A stretch of DNA of 64,000 nucleotides from Dethiosulfovibrio faecalis (GTDB lineage Bacteria > Synergistota > Synergistia > Synergistales > Dethiosulfovibrionaceae). A program made the translations under genes and the position numbers. Each line of letters starts with the position of its first letter. Within the stretch, counting starts at the first letter, position 1. Where the stretch lies: NCBI RefSeq assembly GCF_021568795.1, contig NZ_JAKGUE010000009.1:1-64000 (forward strand), given 5' to 3'. Positions 34,752-43,719 of this stretch are shown one piece after another. The notes under the pieces are model-generated. The model made no database searches. It was not told where the DNA came from and was given only the letters and a program-made list of their open reading frames with translations.

Positions 34752-35605
34752 CACGATTCGGAGCATCTCCTCTCGGCGGAAGTCACCACGTTGCCCAAAA
34801 GCATGGCGATGGTCAAGGGCCCTACGCCGCCGGGAACGGGGGATATGGCTCCCGCAACGGAGGCGACCGAATCGTAATCGACGTCGCCGACGATACCGTC
34901 CTCGGTGCTGTTTATACCGACGTCGACAACGACCGCACCGGGCTTTATCATTTCGCCTGTAATCATTTTAGGACGGCCCACCGCAGCCACAACGATATCG
35001 GCGGAGCGAAGTACCTCCGTGAGGTTCGCCGTTCTGCTGTGACAGTATGTGACAGTGGCGTTTTTCTCCAGAAGCATCATCCCTACAGGTTTACCCACTA
35101 TGTTGCTTCGCCCAACTACCACGGCGTGCTTGCCCTCGAACTCCACGTCGTAGTTATCCATGAGATACATCGCCCCCTGAGGTGTACAGGGCCGGAGGGA
35201 CGGCAGGCCGGACATCAACCGTCCCAGATTGGCGGGGTTGGAGCCATCCACGTCCTTATCGGGGTCTATGGCGGCCTGGATTCTCTCGTTGGATATATGG
35301 CCGGGAAGGGGCATCTCCACCAGGATACCGTTAACTCCGTCGTCTCGATTCAGTTCCTCAACAAGATCGAGAAGCTCATTCTCCGAGGTATCTCCGGGAA
35401 GCTGACGAAAGTCGAAGGAGATCCCGACGGATTCGCAGTTCTTCTTTTTCTGACCGGCGTACACCTTGGACGCGGGATCGTCTCCCACCAGCACTACCGC
35501 CAGAGAGGGAACTATCCCCTTTTTCCCTAGCTCCAGGACCTTCGCCGCTATAGCTTCCTTGGCTTTCTTGGATACGGCTCTACCGTCCATCACGATATTA
35601 TTCAA
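34751..35605 (-). CDS. folD: methylene-tetrahydrofolate dehydrogenase / methenyl-tetrahydrofolate cyclohydrolase
   Basis: A 284-aa bifunctional folate enzyme interconverting methylene-, methenyl- and formyl-THF. The catalytic Lys is in YAGQKKKNCESVGI, the cyclohydrolase/dehydrogenase signature in G-I-L-V-E-M-P-L-P-G-H-I, and the NADP-binding loop in VVVGRSNIVGKPVGMMLL. A final P-G-G-V-G-P-L-T-I-A-M-L is typical. The start is a TTG with GGGAGG 8 nt upstream. Confidence 0.95.
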   Translation of the reverse strand: MNNIVMDGRAVSKKAKEAIAAKVLELGKKGIVPSLAVVLVGDDPASKVYAGQKKKNCESVGISFDFRQLPGDTSENELLDLVEELNRDDGVNGILVEMPLPGHISNERIQAAIDPDKDVDGSNPANLGRLMSGLPSLRPCTPQGAMYLMDNYDVEFEGKHAVVVGRSNIVGKPVGMMLLEKNATVTYCHSRTANLTEVLRSADIVVAAVGRPKMITGEMIKPGAVVVDVGINSTEDGIVGDVDYDSVASVAGAISPVPGGVGPLTIAMLLGNVVTSAERRCSES

Positions 35606-35697
35606 GTCACGACCTCCCTATCGTCATGAATTTACGATCTATCCGTTATTCTATCTCAAAAGGACCGAAACGACAGGGAAGTCGCCGAAGGATGCGG

Positions 35698-36606
35698 TTA
35701 AATAAGTCCTTTTTCCTCCAGATATTCCCTCGCCACCACGTCGGCGGGAAGTCCCACGGCGTCGACCTTATAGTTCAGCTCCTGCATTATGTCGTTGTCC
35801 AGCTCCGATATGGGGGCCAGGATCTCCACCACGTCGGGATTGGCATCGAGAAACTCCTTCCTGACGGTCACGCACAGGTTATAGGCAGGGAAAAATTTCT
35901 TGTCGTCCTCGAGGACCAGAAGGTCGAATTTAACCAGCTTCCCGTCGGTAGGATAGGCCATGGCGACGTCTATCTGCCCCCTGTCGATAGCCTCGAAAGT
36001 CAGACCTATGTCCATCAGCTTTCTCTGCCCCGTGGTCAGCTCGATTCCGTAGGTCTCGATTATCCCGGGGATGCCGTCTGGGCGTTCGTTGAACTCAGAG
36101 CCTATACCGAACACGACCTCCTCTGGGTGAGAGTTGTTGTACTCGGTGAGCTCCGAGATGGACGTGCCCAATTTCTCCGCATCGCCTTTTCTTATGGCCA
36201 ATGCGAAGGTGTTGTTGATCTTGGAACGATCAAGCCAAACCACGCCGTTTCGCTCCAGGTCCTCGGACTTGACCTTCTCGTAAAGCTCCTTGGGATCCCC
36301 CACCTTTTCATCGTGTTTTAGGTAAAGAGGCCAAGCGGTTCCGGTATACTCGGCGTAGATATCGATCTGGCCGGAGGTGAGAGCCGTCCTGGTGATGGAG
36401 CTTCCTGTTCCCATCTTCTTCGATACGTCGTAGCCCCCGTTCTCCACGAGAAGTGCCATCATCTCGCCAACCACGTACTGCTCGGTGAAGTTCTTTGCCC
36501 CTACCGTGACCTCTTTGGCAGAAACAGAAGACGCCCCGACGGTCAAGAGCAGAGTAAAAATCCCTAACGCTAAAACCTTTGACGCTGACTTACTAAAAAA
36601 ATTCAT
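35698..36606 (-). CDS. glycine betaine/carnitine/choline-type ABC transporter substrate-binding protein
   Basis: A 302-aa OpuCC/OsmF-type binding protein. A signal peptide covers about residues 1-30 (ending SSVSAK), followed by V-T-V-G-A-K-N-F-T-E-Q-Y-V-V-G-E-M and G-T-G-S-S-I-T-R-T-A-L-T-S-G-Q-I-D-I-Y-A-E-Y-T-G-T, the family signatures. There is no lipobox cysteine. It is the last gene of a leftward four-gene ABC operon (permease, ATPase, permease, binding protein) for compatible solutes or quaternary amines. Confidence 0.92.
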   Translation of the reverse strand: MNFFSKSASKVLALGIFTLLLTVGASSVSAKEVTVGAKNFTEQYVVGEMMALLVENGGYDVSKKMGTGSSITRTALTSGQIDIYAEYTGTAWPLYLKHDEKVGDPKELYEKVKSEDLERNGVVWLDRSKINNTFALAIRKGDAEKLGTSISELTEYNNSHPEEVVFGIGSEFNERPDGIPGIIETYGIELTTGQRKLMDIGLTFEAIDRGQIDVAMAYPTDGKLVKFDLLVLEDDKKFFPAYNLCVTVRKEFLDANPDVVEILAPISELDNDIMQELNYKVDAVGLPADVVAREYLEEKGLI

Positions 36607-36622
36607 GTTTACCTCCTAAACA

Positions 36623-37264
36623 TTATCTTCCCTGGGATAATCCCTTGGGAACGACCTTTCTCTCTACGAACGCGAATACGAAATCGACGATCAGGGCCAA
36701 GATGGCAGAGAGCCCGGCTCCCACCAGGATTGCCCCGTTGTCCTGCATCTTCAACCCGGTGAAGATGATATCTCCCAGACCGCCGCCTCCTATTACCGCC
36801 GCCACTGTGGCGGTCCCTATGTTTATGGTGGCGGCGCTTCTAACCCCGGACATGATGACCTCCGAGGCCAAAGGCAGCTTGACCTTCAGGAGAATCTGAC
36901 CTCTGGTCATGCCGATCCCCCTGGCCGCCTCCACGACCTCGCCGGGCACCCCCAGAAGGCCGGACACCACGTTGAATACCACAGGAACGAGACAGTAAAT
37001 TACCAGAGCGAGGATAGCCGGAGCCTTTCCTATCCCGACGAAGAGGAATGAAAAGGCCACTACCGCTATGGAAGGGGTAGCCTGAGAGGCTCCCAGGATA
37101 GTAAGAAGAGAACGTCCCAACCCCTTGCCGCCGCCGGTGGCTATGAAGATGCCCAACAGCAACCCCAGGATGATTGATATAGCCATGGAGGAGAGAAAAA
37201 GGGAGATATGGGATGAAAAGGCTATCCATATCTGTTCTCCGTGACCGGCAATATAGGAGATCAC
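36623..37264 (-). CDS. OpuC-type ABC transporter permease (second)
   Basis: A 213-aa inner-membrane permease with about five or six spans and the ABC EAA loop (V-V-E-A-A-R-G-I-G-M-T-R-G-Q-I-L-L-K-V-K-L-P-L-A). The start is a GTG overlapping the ATPase stop (GTGA). With the 38383 permease it forms a heterodimeric pore, as in OpuCB/OpuCD systems. Confidence 0.9.
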   Translation of the reverse strand: MISYIAGHGEQIWIAFSSHISLFLSSMAISIILGLLLGIFIATGGGKGLGRSLLTILGASQATPSIAVVAFSFLFVGIGKAPAILALVIYCLVPVVFNVVSGLLGVPGEVVEAARGIGMTRGQILLKVKLPLASEVIMSGVRSAATINIGTATVAAVIGGGGLGDIIFTGLKMQDNGAILVGAGLSAILALIVDFVFAFVERKVVPKGLSQGR

Positions 37265-38370
37265 CTACGATCACCCTCTACCTGGGAAAACACGTCGGAG
37301 AGGTGGATAGCTCCCAACAGTTTTCCGCCTCGATCCACCACCGGAAGCTGCCTGGCTCCTACCTCCAGCATCCTCGAAAGGGAGTCGGTGACGCTGGTGT
37401 TCCTCTCCACTCTGGCACAGTTTTCCTCGTAGTCCATGGAGATACGCCCCTTTTTGTTCCCCTTATCCAGGACGTATCTGCCCAACAGAACTCCTCCGTC
37501 ATCGGTCAGATAGGCGGTGTTGGTAACCTCTCCCTCCAGTCGATTCATCAGGGCCTCTCTTGTCTGAGAGACAGTATCCTCCCTGACGATGGAGAAGAAC
37601 CCCCTGTCCGAGACGAACTCCTTGGCCCTCCTGAGAGACAAGGCCTTGAGGGTCCTGTCGTGTCCGAGCAGATTCTCGACGAACTCGTCAGAGGGATTGT
37701 CCAATATTTCCGATACCGAATCGTGCTGGACAACCGATCCATCCTTCATCACCACAACACTGTCCCCCATCTTGATGGCTTCGTTTATATCGTGGGTGAC
37801 GAAGACGATGGTCTTTCCTATTTCCTCTTGGACCTCCAGGAAAGAGTCCTGGATGGTGGTCCTGTTTATCGGGTCTATCGCTCCGAAGGGCTCGTCCATC
37901 AGGAGGACCTCCGGGTCCGCCCCCAAAGCTCTGGCAAGACCTACCCTCTGTCGCTCTCCTCCGGAGAGCTGAAGGGGATACTTTTCGGCGTAGCTTCCAT
38001 CCAGGGTCACCAGATCGAGCAGCTCGTAGACCCGCTTGGAGATTTTGTCCTCCTTCCAGCCCAGAAGCCTGGGTACGGTCGCGACGTTGTCGAACACCGT
38101 GTAGTGAGGGAATAGGCCGACGTGCTGTATGACGTACCCTATGGACCTCCTCAGGTCCACCGGGTTCATATCGGTGACGTCCTCTCCGCCTATCATTATC
38201 CTTCCGCCCGACGGCTCTATCAGACGGTTGATCATCTTAAGGGTCGTCGTCTTCCCGCATCCGGAAGGACCTATGAGCATGGTTATCTTGCCCTTCTCTA
38301 TCGAGACGTTCAGGGAATCGACCGCGATCTGATCGTCAAAATTCTTGGTTACGTCTATGAGATCTATCAA
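37261..38370 (-). CDS. OpuC-type ABC transporter ATPase with CBS domains
   Basis: A 369-aa ATP-binding subunit. Walker A GPSGCGKTTTLKMINRLIEP, the ABC signature LSGGERQRVGLARALGADP and Walker B VLLMDEPFGAIDP are present. Two C-terminal CBS modules (about residues 240-365) are visible, which in OpuA/OpuC relatives sense ionic strength or nucleotides. The start is a TTG 9 nt behind AGGAG. Confidence 0.93.
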   Translation of the reverse strand: MIDLIDVTKNFDDQIAVDSLNVSIEKGKITMLIGPSGCGKTTTLKMINRLIEPSGGRIMIGGEDVTDMNPVDLRRSIGYVIQHVGLFPHYTVFDNVATVPRLLGWKEDKISKRVYELLDLVTLDGSYAEKYPLQLSGGERQRVGLARALGADPEVLLMDEPFGAIDPINRTTIQDSFLEVQEEIGKTIVFVTHDINEAIKMGDSVVVMKDGSVVQHDSVSEILDNPSDEFVENLLGHDRTLKALSLRRAKEFVSDRGFFSIVREDTVSQTREALMNRLEGEVTNTAYLTDDGGVLLGRYVLDKGNKKGRISMDYEENCARVERNTSVTDSLSRMLEVGARQLPVVDRGGKLLGAIHLSDVFSQVEGDRR

Positions 38371-38382
38371 CTATTTCAGCTC

Positions 38383-39027
38383 CTAATCTTCTGGCGATAA
38401 GCCCTTAGGGGTTACTATCGTCTCGAAACGCAGCAAAAGCCAGTTGGCCAATATCCCCAAGAGAGCAACCGACAGAGCTCCGGCTCCCACCATCATTATG
38501 TTCGAACGGGCTATCCCAGAAAAGATAAAACCACCCAACCCGCCGGCTCCGACAAGCGAAGCAAAAGCGGCCACGCTGATCCCCATGACTACGGCGAGAC
38601 GGATCCCGGCCATTATCACCGGCAGGGCCAGAGGTATGCGGACCTTCCAGAGAACCTGCATCCTTGAAAGACCGATTCCCGTAGCGGCCTCGATGATCGC
38701 CGGAGACACTCCGTTCAAGGCGGTATAGGTGTTTCTCGTTATGGGAAGAAGGGAATATATGGATATGGCCAAGACGGCCGGGACCATCCCTAGCCCCATC
38801 TTGACGGATGCAAGAAGGGCCACCATTATGCCGAAAAGTGCCAGGCTGGGTACGGTCATCAAGATGCTGGAACCGTATATGACTAAACGGGCTATTCTGG
38901 GACGAGATGATATCCATATCCCCAGGGGAAGGCTGATGGAGATCGCTATGGGAACGCTTATTCCAACTATGAGGAGATGTTGAAGAAGAGCCTCTAGAAG
39001 CTTTACGTGATAGTACTTTAAAAACAT
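38383..39027 (-). CDS. OpuC-type ABC transporter permease (first)
   Basis: A 214-aa permease with about six spans and the EAA loop (IIEAATGIGLSRMQVLWKVR, then I-P-L-A). I place the start at the ATG at 39027 (MFLKYYHVKLLEALLQH), where homology to OpuCB-type N-termini begins. The only good ribosome site (AAGGAGTGA) lies directly before a different ATG at 39046 whose frame is shifted by one base and reads M-S-Y-I-V-I-D-V-F-K. Joining the two frames near the T5 run would give a perfect N-terminus, so a single-base indel (real or sequencing) is possible. It leads the operon. Confidence 0.85.
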   Translation of the reverse strand: MFLKYYHVKLLEALLQHLLIVGISVPIAISISLPLGIWISSRPRIARLVIYGSSILMTVPSLALFGIMVALLASVKMGLGMVPAVLAISIYSLLPITRNTYTALNGVSPAIIEAATGIGLSRMQVLWKVRIPLALPVIMAGIRLAVVMGISVAAFASLVGAGGLGGFIFSGIARSNIMMVGAGALSVALLGILANWLLLRFETIVTPKGLSPED

Positions 39028-39183
39028 CGATAACGATATAGGACATTCACTCCTTTCCGTCGACAAAAAGATCCGACACATATAAAATAACACTAATAGC
39101 CGAATAGGACAACATAAAACACCACAAAGCAATGTATCCGCAACGTAAAAAGACAAAAAAATCGAAAAAGGGGAACTTTGAAG

Positions 39184-39540
39184 ATGGCTAAGAAAAGATA
39201 CATTACACCGGAAGAGGCCGCGACGACCAGAGGGGTGACTCCGGCGACCATTAGAAAATGGCTCAGGGAAGGATATATCGAAGGAATAAAGATGGGGAGA
39301 CTGTGGAGAGTCATAGAGGACGGCGACGTCGAGATAGAGAAAATGGACAAGAAGACGGAAACCCTGTTGGTAGGATCTCTCGAGAAACTACAGGAATCGA
39401 TGGACCAAATAACCGAGTTGATCGGATCAGGCGGAAATGTCCAGCTGATAAGGGCATTGTGCACCGTTCTCCCCCAACTCGAGGACGCCTCGGATAAGAT
39501 CCGAGCTCTCTCCGAGATGGCGTCGCAAGACGAGAGATGA
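39184..39540 (+). CDS. excisionase-type helix-turn-helix protein
   Basis: A 118-aa protein with an HTH of the MerR/excisionase kind (RYITPEEAATTRGVTPATIR, then K-M-G-R-L-W-R-V-I-E-D-G-D-V) in residues 5-50 and a helical C-terminal tail without known motifs. It resembles the 19736 protein in size and fold but has a different tail. A TTG at 39178 is also possible as a start. It is flanked by an ABC operon and a channel gene, with no mobile-element genes, so it is probably a chromosomal regulator. Its target is unknown. Confidence 0.72.
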   Translation: MAKKRYITPEEAATTRGVTPATIRKWLREGYIEGIKMGRLWRVIEDGDVEIEKMDKKTETLLVGSLEKLQESMDQITELIGSGGNVQLIRALCTVLPQLEDASDKIRALSEMASQDER

Positions 39541-39588
39541 AAAATCGGAGCGACGGGCTCGGCTTGAGGACCGTCGATCCGATTTTTA
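39541..39588. terminator. terminator between the HTH gene and the channel gene
   Basis: AAAATCGGA-G-CGACGG pairs with CCGTCG-A-TCCGATTTT with one internal mismatch and a 14-base loop; A- and T-tracts on both sides let it act in both directions. Confidence 0.7.
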
Positions 39589-39603
39589 AAAACTCTACGC
39601 CGG

Positions 39604-41889
39604 TTAAACCGGGTCGGGAGCTCCTACCTCCGGTTTTCCCATATGGACATCCACCTGAGGAAACGGTATCTCTATTCCCTCCTTCTCGAATATCTCCTGG
39701 ATCCTGTAACGCATATCGCTGGCCACTCCGGTCGGAAAACCGTTCTTGACGTCGACCCAGAAATACAGGATGAAGTTCATAGAACTGTCCGCATATTCCG
39801 AAAAAAGAACGAAGGGCTTCGGATCGGGAAGCACGGTCTGATGATCCCTGGCCAGCCCCAACAGGATCTCCTCGACCTTTCTGGCGGGAGTGCCGTAGGC
39901 TACTCCGATCTCCAGCTTACCCCTTATGATCTTGTCCGACAGGGTCCAGTTGGTTATTCGATTATCCAGAAAATAGCTGTTCGGCACCAGAACGTCGTAG
40001 TTATCGAAGGTCCTGATCTTGGTGGAACGAGAGTCGATCTCCAACACGGTGGCGGTGATATCGTCCACCTGGACTATATCGTTGATCTTGAACGGCTGCT
40101 GAACCATGAGTATAAACCCGCTGATCAGGTTGTTGAACAGGTTCTGGGCTCCGAAACCGATACCGATGGCAACGGCACCACCTAGAAAAGCGAAGGCGGT
40201 GAGAGGCACGTTGACGACCTTGAGGGCGATGAGAAAGCTTCCGCATATCAGGACGTAGTAGATAAGCCTCTCTATTGCATGAACACCGGTAACGTCGACT
40301 CTCCTAGAGTGAATCAAAAGCCACTTACGGATGAACTTGGCTATCCTTCTGCTGGCCATAAGGCCGAAGGACAACACCACCAGGGCTATCACGAACTCCC
40401 TCAGCCTGACGGCGTAGCCACCCATATGCCAAAGTTCGGTGTTCAATATCTCGGCCGTCCTGGTCCGCCAGATGGAGGAGACCTTCTCCGTTATGGCGAC
40501 CTCCTTTATATGGCTCTTGATCTCCTCCAGCAACCTCCTGTTCATGGTGTCCAATGTTATCAGGGATACCATGTAGTTCATGTTTTGGGACATTATGTCG
40601 TCAAGAATCTTGGATCTTTTCTTTAGTGAAGCTACAACGACCTTGTCCTTCGCCTGATCAAGCTCTCCACTCAGAGCTATCGACCTGGCGTGAAGGGCGG
40701 CCTGATATTTCTGCTGTGAGATGAGGACATCCTCGAAACGGCCGATCCTCTGCTCGACATCGTCCCTCTGTTTCAGCAGTACGTCCGCACTTACCCCGCC
40801 GGGCTTCAAAAGATCGTATCGGTCCATCCATATGTCTTTCATCTCGTTGAGAAAGCCGACCATCTCCTGGGCCTGCTCCATGGTTAGATGCAGATACTCT
40901 CTCTCTATTTCCGCCATGGAGAACACCCTCTGAGCCTCTTTCACCGCCTTATCGCCTGTCGCGGCGCTGAGCTTGGCATGAGCTTCCGCATAGGCATCTT
41001 CGGCCTTGGCTATATCGTCTTCCAGGGTCTCCATCTTTTTCTGAAGAGCCTTGAGACCCTCCTCGTATCTGGCCACACCGGCCTTCATGTCCCCTTCGTC
41101 GAAAGAGACGTTAGAATAGATGTATTTCTTGACGTCTTCGGCCTGCCCCAGACGGAGCCTCGCAGCGTCCCTCTGGAGACGAAGATTCTCGAGGTTCCTC
41201 TCCAGATAGGCCAAGGTCACCTTCCAGAGCTCCTCGTTCACCTGCGCTTTCTGAAAGGCCCAGAGTTTTTCGTTCTTCTCTCCGGTACCCTCCGATCTAT
41301 CCAGCTCGCTTTGAGCCAATCGAAGTTTTTTCCCCACCTCGTCCAGCTGGGATCTAGCGCTGACTATGGCTTTCTGCTCTCTGGCTATGGACTCCTCCAA
41401 CGTCTCCAGCTTGGATAACAGATCGTCAGCGTTGGCCAGGTATTCATCATAGAAACTCAGCTTATAGGGAGGCTCCTCCTTCAGAGATAGTCTGGCCTGC
41501 CCCTTTTCGGACTCCCTCTTCTTCAGATCCTCCTTGAAACCGGCGGTCTTCTCGACCGCACCGTTAAGTCGCTTGTAGAAATTTTGGAGCGAAGACAAAA
41601 CGGTGATCCTGTCCTCCACCTGGGCCTCCGACACCCCGTATCGAGCGGCCGACTCGGCTACCGGCACGGATGCCCAGGATCCTATGGATCGGTCCAGCTC
41701 TGCTATCCTGTTCTCGTTCTTCGCGACGTCGTATATGTCGCCAGATGAGGTATCGCCCGACGCAGGGCCATCCTGAGTCTCTTCGATCGCTCCTTCCTTG
41801 ACGACGGCGGTAAGAGCGCTTCCATAGGAGACCTCGGGAAAGATCGTCAAGGATAGCAACAGAACGAAGATCAAAAACGTTTTTCTCAT
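39604..41889 (-). CDS. MscS-family mechanosensitive channel with large periplasmic coiled-coil domain (MscK-like)
   Basis: A 761-aa protein. A signal peptide (about 1-23) is followed by roughly 430 residues of coiled-coil periplasmic domain, four or so membrane spans (about 480-600), and the MscS pore helix and beta domain (GGAVAIGIGFGAQNLFNNLI, then SGFILMVQQPFKINDIVQVD). It opens under membrane tension to release solutes. It is far larger than minimal MscS (about 290 aa) and matches the MscK/MscM class in layout. The frame reaches 41940, but the signal peptide and GGGGAGG place the start at 41889. It complements the nearby OpuC-type uptake operon in osmotic control. Confidence 0.88.
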   Translation of the reverse strand: MRKTFLIFVLLLSLTIFPEVSYGSALTAVVKEGAIEETQDGPASGDTSSGDIYDVAKNENRIAELDRSIGSWASVPVAESAARYGVSEAQVEDRITVLSSLQNFYKRLNGAVEKTAGFKEDLKKRESEKGQARLSLKEEPPYKLSFYDEYLANADDLLSKLETLEESIAREQKAIVSARSQLDEVGKKLRLAQSELDRSEGTGEKNEKLWAFQKAQVNEELWKVTLAYLERNLENLRLQRDAARLRLGQAEDVKKYIYSNVSFDEGDMKAGVARYEEGLKALQKKMETLEDDIAKAEDAYAEAHAKLSAATGDKAVKEAQRVFSMAEIEREYLHLTMEQAQEMVGFLNEMKDIWMDRYDLLKPGGVSADVLLKQRDDVEQRIGRFEDVLISQQKYQAALHARSIALSGELDQAKDKVVVASLKKRSKILDDIMSQNMNYMVSLITLDTMNRRLLEEIKSHIKEVAITEKVSSIWRTRTAEILNTELWHMGGYAVRLREFVIALVVLSFGLMASRRIAKFIRKWLLIHSRRVDVTGVHAIERLIYYVLICGSFLIALKVVNVPLTAFAFLGGAVAIGIGFGAQNLFNNLISGFILMVQQPFKINDIVQVDDITATVLEIDSRSTKIRTFDNYDVLVPNSYFLDNRITNWTLSDKIIRGKLEIGVAYGTPARKVEEILLGLARDHQTVLPDPKPFVLFSEYADSSMNFILYFWVDVKNGFPTGVASDMRYRIQEIFEKEGIEIPFPQVDVHMGKPEVGAPDPV

Positions 41890-41996
41890 CCTACCTCCCC
41901 CTATCGTAATTTTATGGTACCACAACGTAGTGGAGTCCAACCCCTCTCCGGTGTATTATCGCTATAGTTTTTTATTCCAACGAGGAGGTTATCGAC

Positions 41997-42839
41997 ATGA
42001 AAATATACATGAGCGTCGACATGGAAGGCGCCACAGGAGTAGTCAGATCGGAGCAGACGAAAGCTTCTCGGGACGAATACCGTTTCGGCAAAGCCATGCA
42101 GACCCACGACCTCAGGGCCGCGATAGAGGGGGCGTTGGAAGGAGGGGCGAAGGAGATCCTGGTAAACGACTCCCACGACGGAATGATAAACATATCCCCC
42201 TCGGATCTTTCCGAATACGGCGGCCGGGTCAGGATAATATCCGGCTCCCCAAAGAAACTCGGCATGATGGAGGGGATAGAGGACTGCGACGGAGCCTTTT
42301 TTCTGTGCTACCACGCGATGGCAGGAACGGAGAGAGCCATCCTCGATCACACCATATCGGGAAGAGCGGTGTACGGGGTCAGGCTTAACGGCCATGAAGT
42401 CGGAGAGATAGGGCTCAACGCCGCGGTATGCTCGGATCGTTCGATCCCGGTAATTCTCGTGACGGGAGACGTCGCCGCCTGCGAGGAGGCCCGTTCCGCC
42501 CTGGGACAGGAGGTCCTAACCTGTTCGGTAAAACGAGGAATCGGCCACTCCTCCGCCGACTGCCTTCCCCCCGACGAGACTTTCGAGATCATCCGAAAAG
42601 GGGCCTTCGAAGCGGCAAAGAGACTGAAGGACGGAGGACCAGTAAAAAAAGAGGTCTCCAAGAGAGCTTTCCAACTGGAGATATCGTTCCACTACACCTC
42701 TCAGGCGGACTGCGCCGCCACGATCCCCGGGACAAAGAGACTCGACGGAAGGACCGTCATGATAGAGGGCATAGGCATGGACCTGATGAGAAGATGGGCG
42801 GGATCTCTCATCTCCTTAGGCGGAACGGAAGCGTTTTAA
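41997..42839 (+). CDS. dppA: M55-family D-aminopeptidase
   Basis: A 280-aa zinc D-aminopeptidase of the DppA family, which in Bacillus frees D-amino acids from peptides such as D-Ala-D-Ala. The metal site S-x-D-x-E-G is present (MKIYMSVDMEGATGV), with V-N-D-S-H-D-G, C-Y-H-A-M-A-G and the substrate region G-E-I-G-L-N-A-A. The ATG follows GAGGAGG. The nearby peptide transport genes fit the family's usual setting, though here the GntR regulator and a terminator separate it from dppBCDF. Confidence 0.92.
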   Translation: MKIYMSVDMEGATGVVRSEQTKASRDEYRFGKAMQTHDLRAAIEGALEGGAKEILVNDSHDGMINISPSDLSEYGGRVRIISGSPKKLGMMEGIEDCDGAFFLCYHAMAGTERAILDHTISGRAVYGVRLNGHEVGEIGLNAAVCSDRSIPVILVTGDVAACEEARSALGQEVLTCSVKRGIGHSSADCLPPDETFEIIRKGAFEAAKRLKDGGPVKKEVSKRAFQLEISFHYTSQADCAATIPGTKRLDGRTVMIEGIGMDLMRRWAGSLISLGGTEAF

Positions 42840-42852
42840 AATCGGTAAGTCG

Positions 42853-42900
42853 ATAGGGGCGTATGAACTCGAGTTCATACGCCCCTATTGACTTTTTTTG
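42853..42900 (+). terminator. perfect 36-bp palindrome with T7 tract
   Basis: ATAGGGGCGTATGAACTC is followed directly by its exact reverse complement, then TGAC and seven T's. It can terminate dppA. Its right edge runs into the -35 element of the promoter for the GntR gene, so it may also be an operator. Confidence 0.75.
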
Positions 42901-42916
42901 GACAAATCTCTAAGAT
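42888..42916 (+). promoter_or_regulatory. sigma70 promoter of the GntR-dppBCDF operon
   Basis: TTGACT (42888-42893) and TAAGAT (42911-42916) are separated by 17 bases, about 70 bp before the GntR ATG. The -35 box abuts the 36-bp palindrome. Confidence 0.7.
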
Positions 42917-42984
42917 GAAAACGTATCCACTTTTGAATCCATTCAGACCAAGGATGCATGTAGAGGAAGAAAGGGAGGCTAGCC

Positions 42985-43677
42985 ATGGAGATACTGGCCG
43001 ATGAACAGGCTTTCAGGACGATTATCGGTTTGATAGTGGAACACAGGCTTTCTCCGGGGGAGAGGCTGTACGAGCCGGAACTGGTCGAGATGCTGGGGAT
43101 GAGCAGAACTCCCATAAGACAGGCTCTCGGCAGACTGATGACAGAGGGAATCCTGGAGAAGATCCCGGGGCAGAAGGGATACAGGATTCCCGCCTTGACC
43201 AAGGAGGACCTGCTTCAGGTTTTCGTGGCTCGATCCACCCTGGAGGGCAGAGCGGCGGAGCTGGCGGCAGAACTGGCGACGGAGGAGGACATAGAGACCC
43301 TTTTAGAGCTCAACGACAGGGAGTCCGATTTCGTAGAGCTCTACGGGAACCAGAGGAAGGGGCTTTTCGCCGAGCTCAACGAGGATTTTCACACCAGGAT
43401 AGTGAGACTCAGCGGGAATCTCTATTTTCAACGTCATTTCAGCCAACTCTACCATCGGTCTTCCCTTTACACCTTCTATTTCTCGCCCTACTACATACTG
43501 GATGTTAACGCCCCGGAGTATGTAGCCCGCAGAAAAGACGGAAGGTATAAAAGCTCGATGGAACATAAGCTGATAGTCAGGGCTCTGAGCGAGAGAGACG
43601 GTTTGATGGCTCGAAAACACATGGAGGAACACATACTGAACACGGTGAAACACAGGCTCAGCCTCGGTATGCTGTAG
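42985..43677 (+). CDS. GntR-family (FCD) regulator of the dipeptide transport operon
   Basis: A 230-aa regulator with an N-terminal winged helix (G-L-I-V-E-H-R-L-S-P-G-E-R-L-Y-E-P-E-L, then M-S-R-T-P-I-R-Q-A-L-G-R-L) and a helical FCD domain in residues 85-220. It lies 43 bp before dppB on the same strand and probably controls the transporter genes and itself. Its ligand may be an amino acid or peptide product. It is only distantly similar to the citrate-locus regulator. Confidence 0.88.
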   Translation: MEILADEQAFRTIIGLIVEHRLSPGERLYEPELVEMLGMSRTPIRQALGRLMTEGILEKIPGQKGYRIPALTKEDLLQVFVARSTLEGRAAELAAELATEEDIETLLELNDRESDFVELYGNQRKGLFAELNEDFHTRIVRLSGNLYFQRHFSQLYHRSSLYTFYFSPYYILDVNAPEYVARRKDGRYKSSMEHKLIVRALSERDGLMARKHMEEHILNTVKHRLSLGML

Positions 43678-43719
43678 AGAAAGCTAGAACCGATATCAAC
43701 TCGAAAAGGAGGAAGGAAT

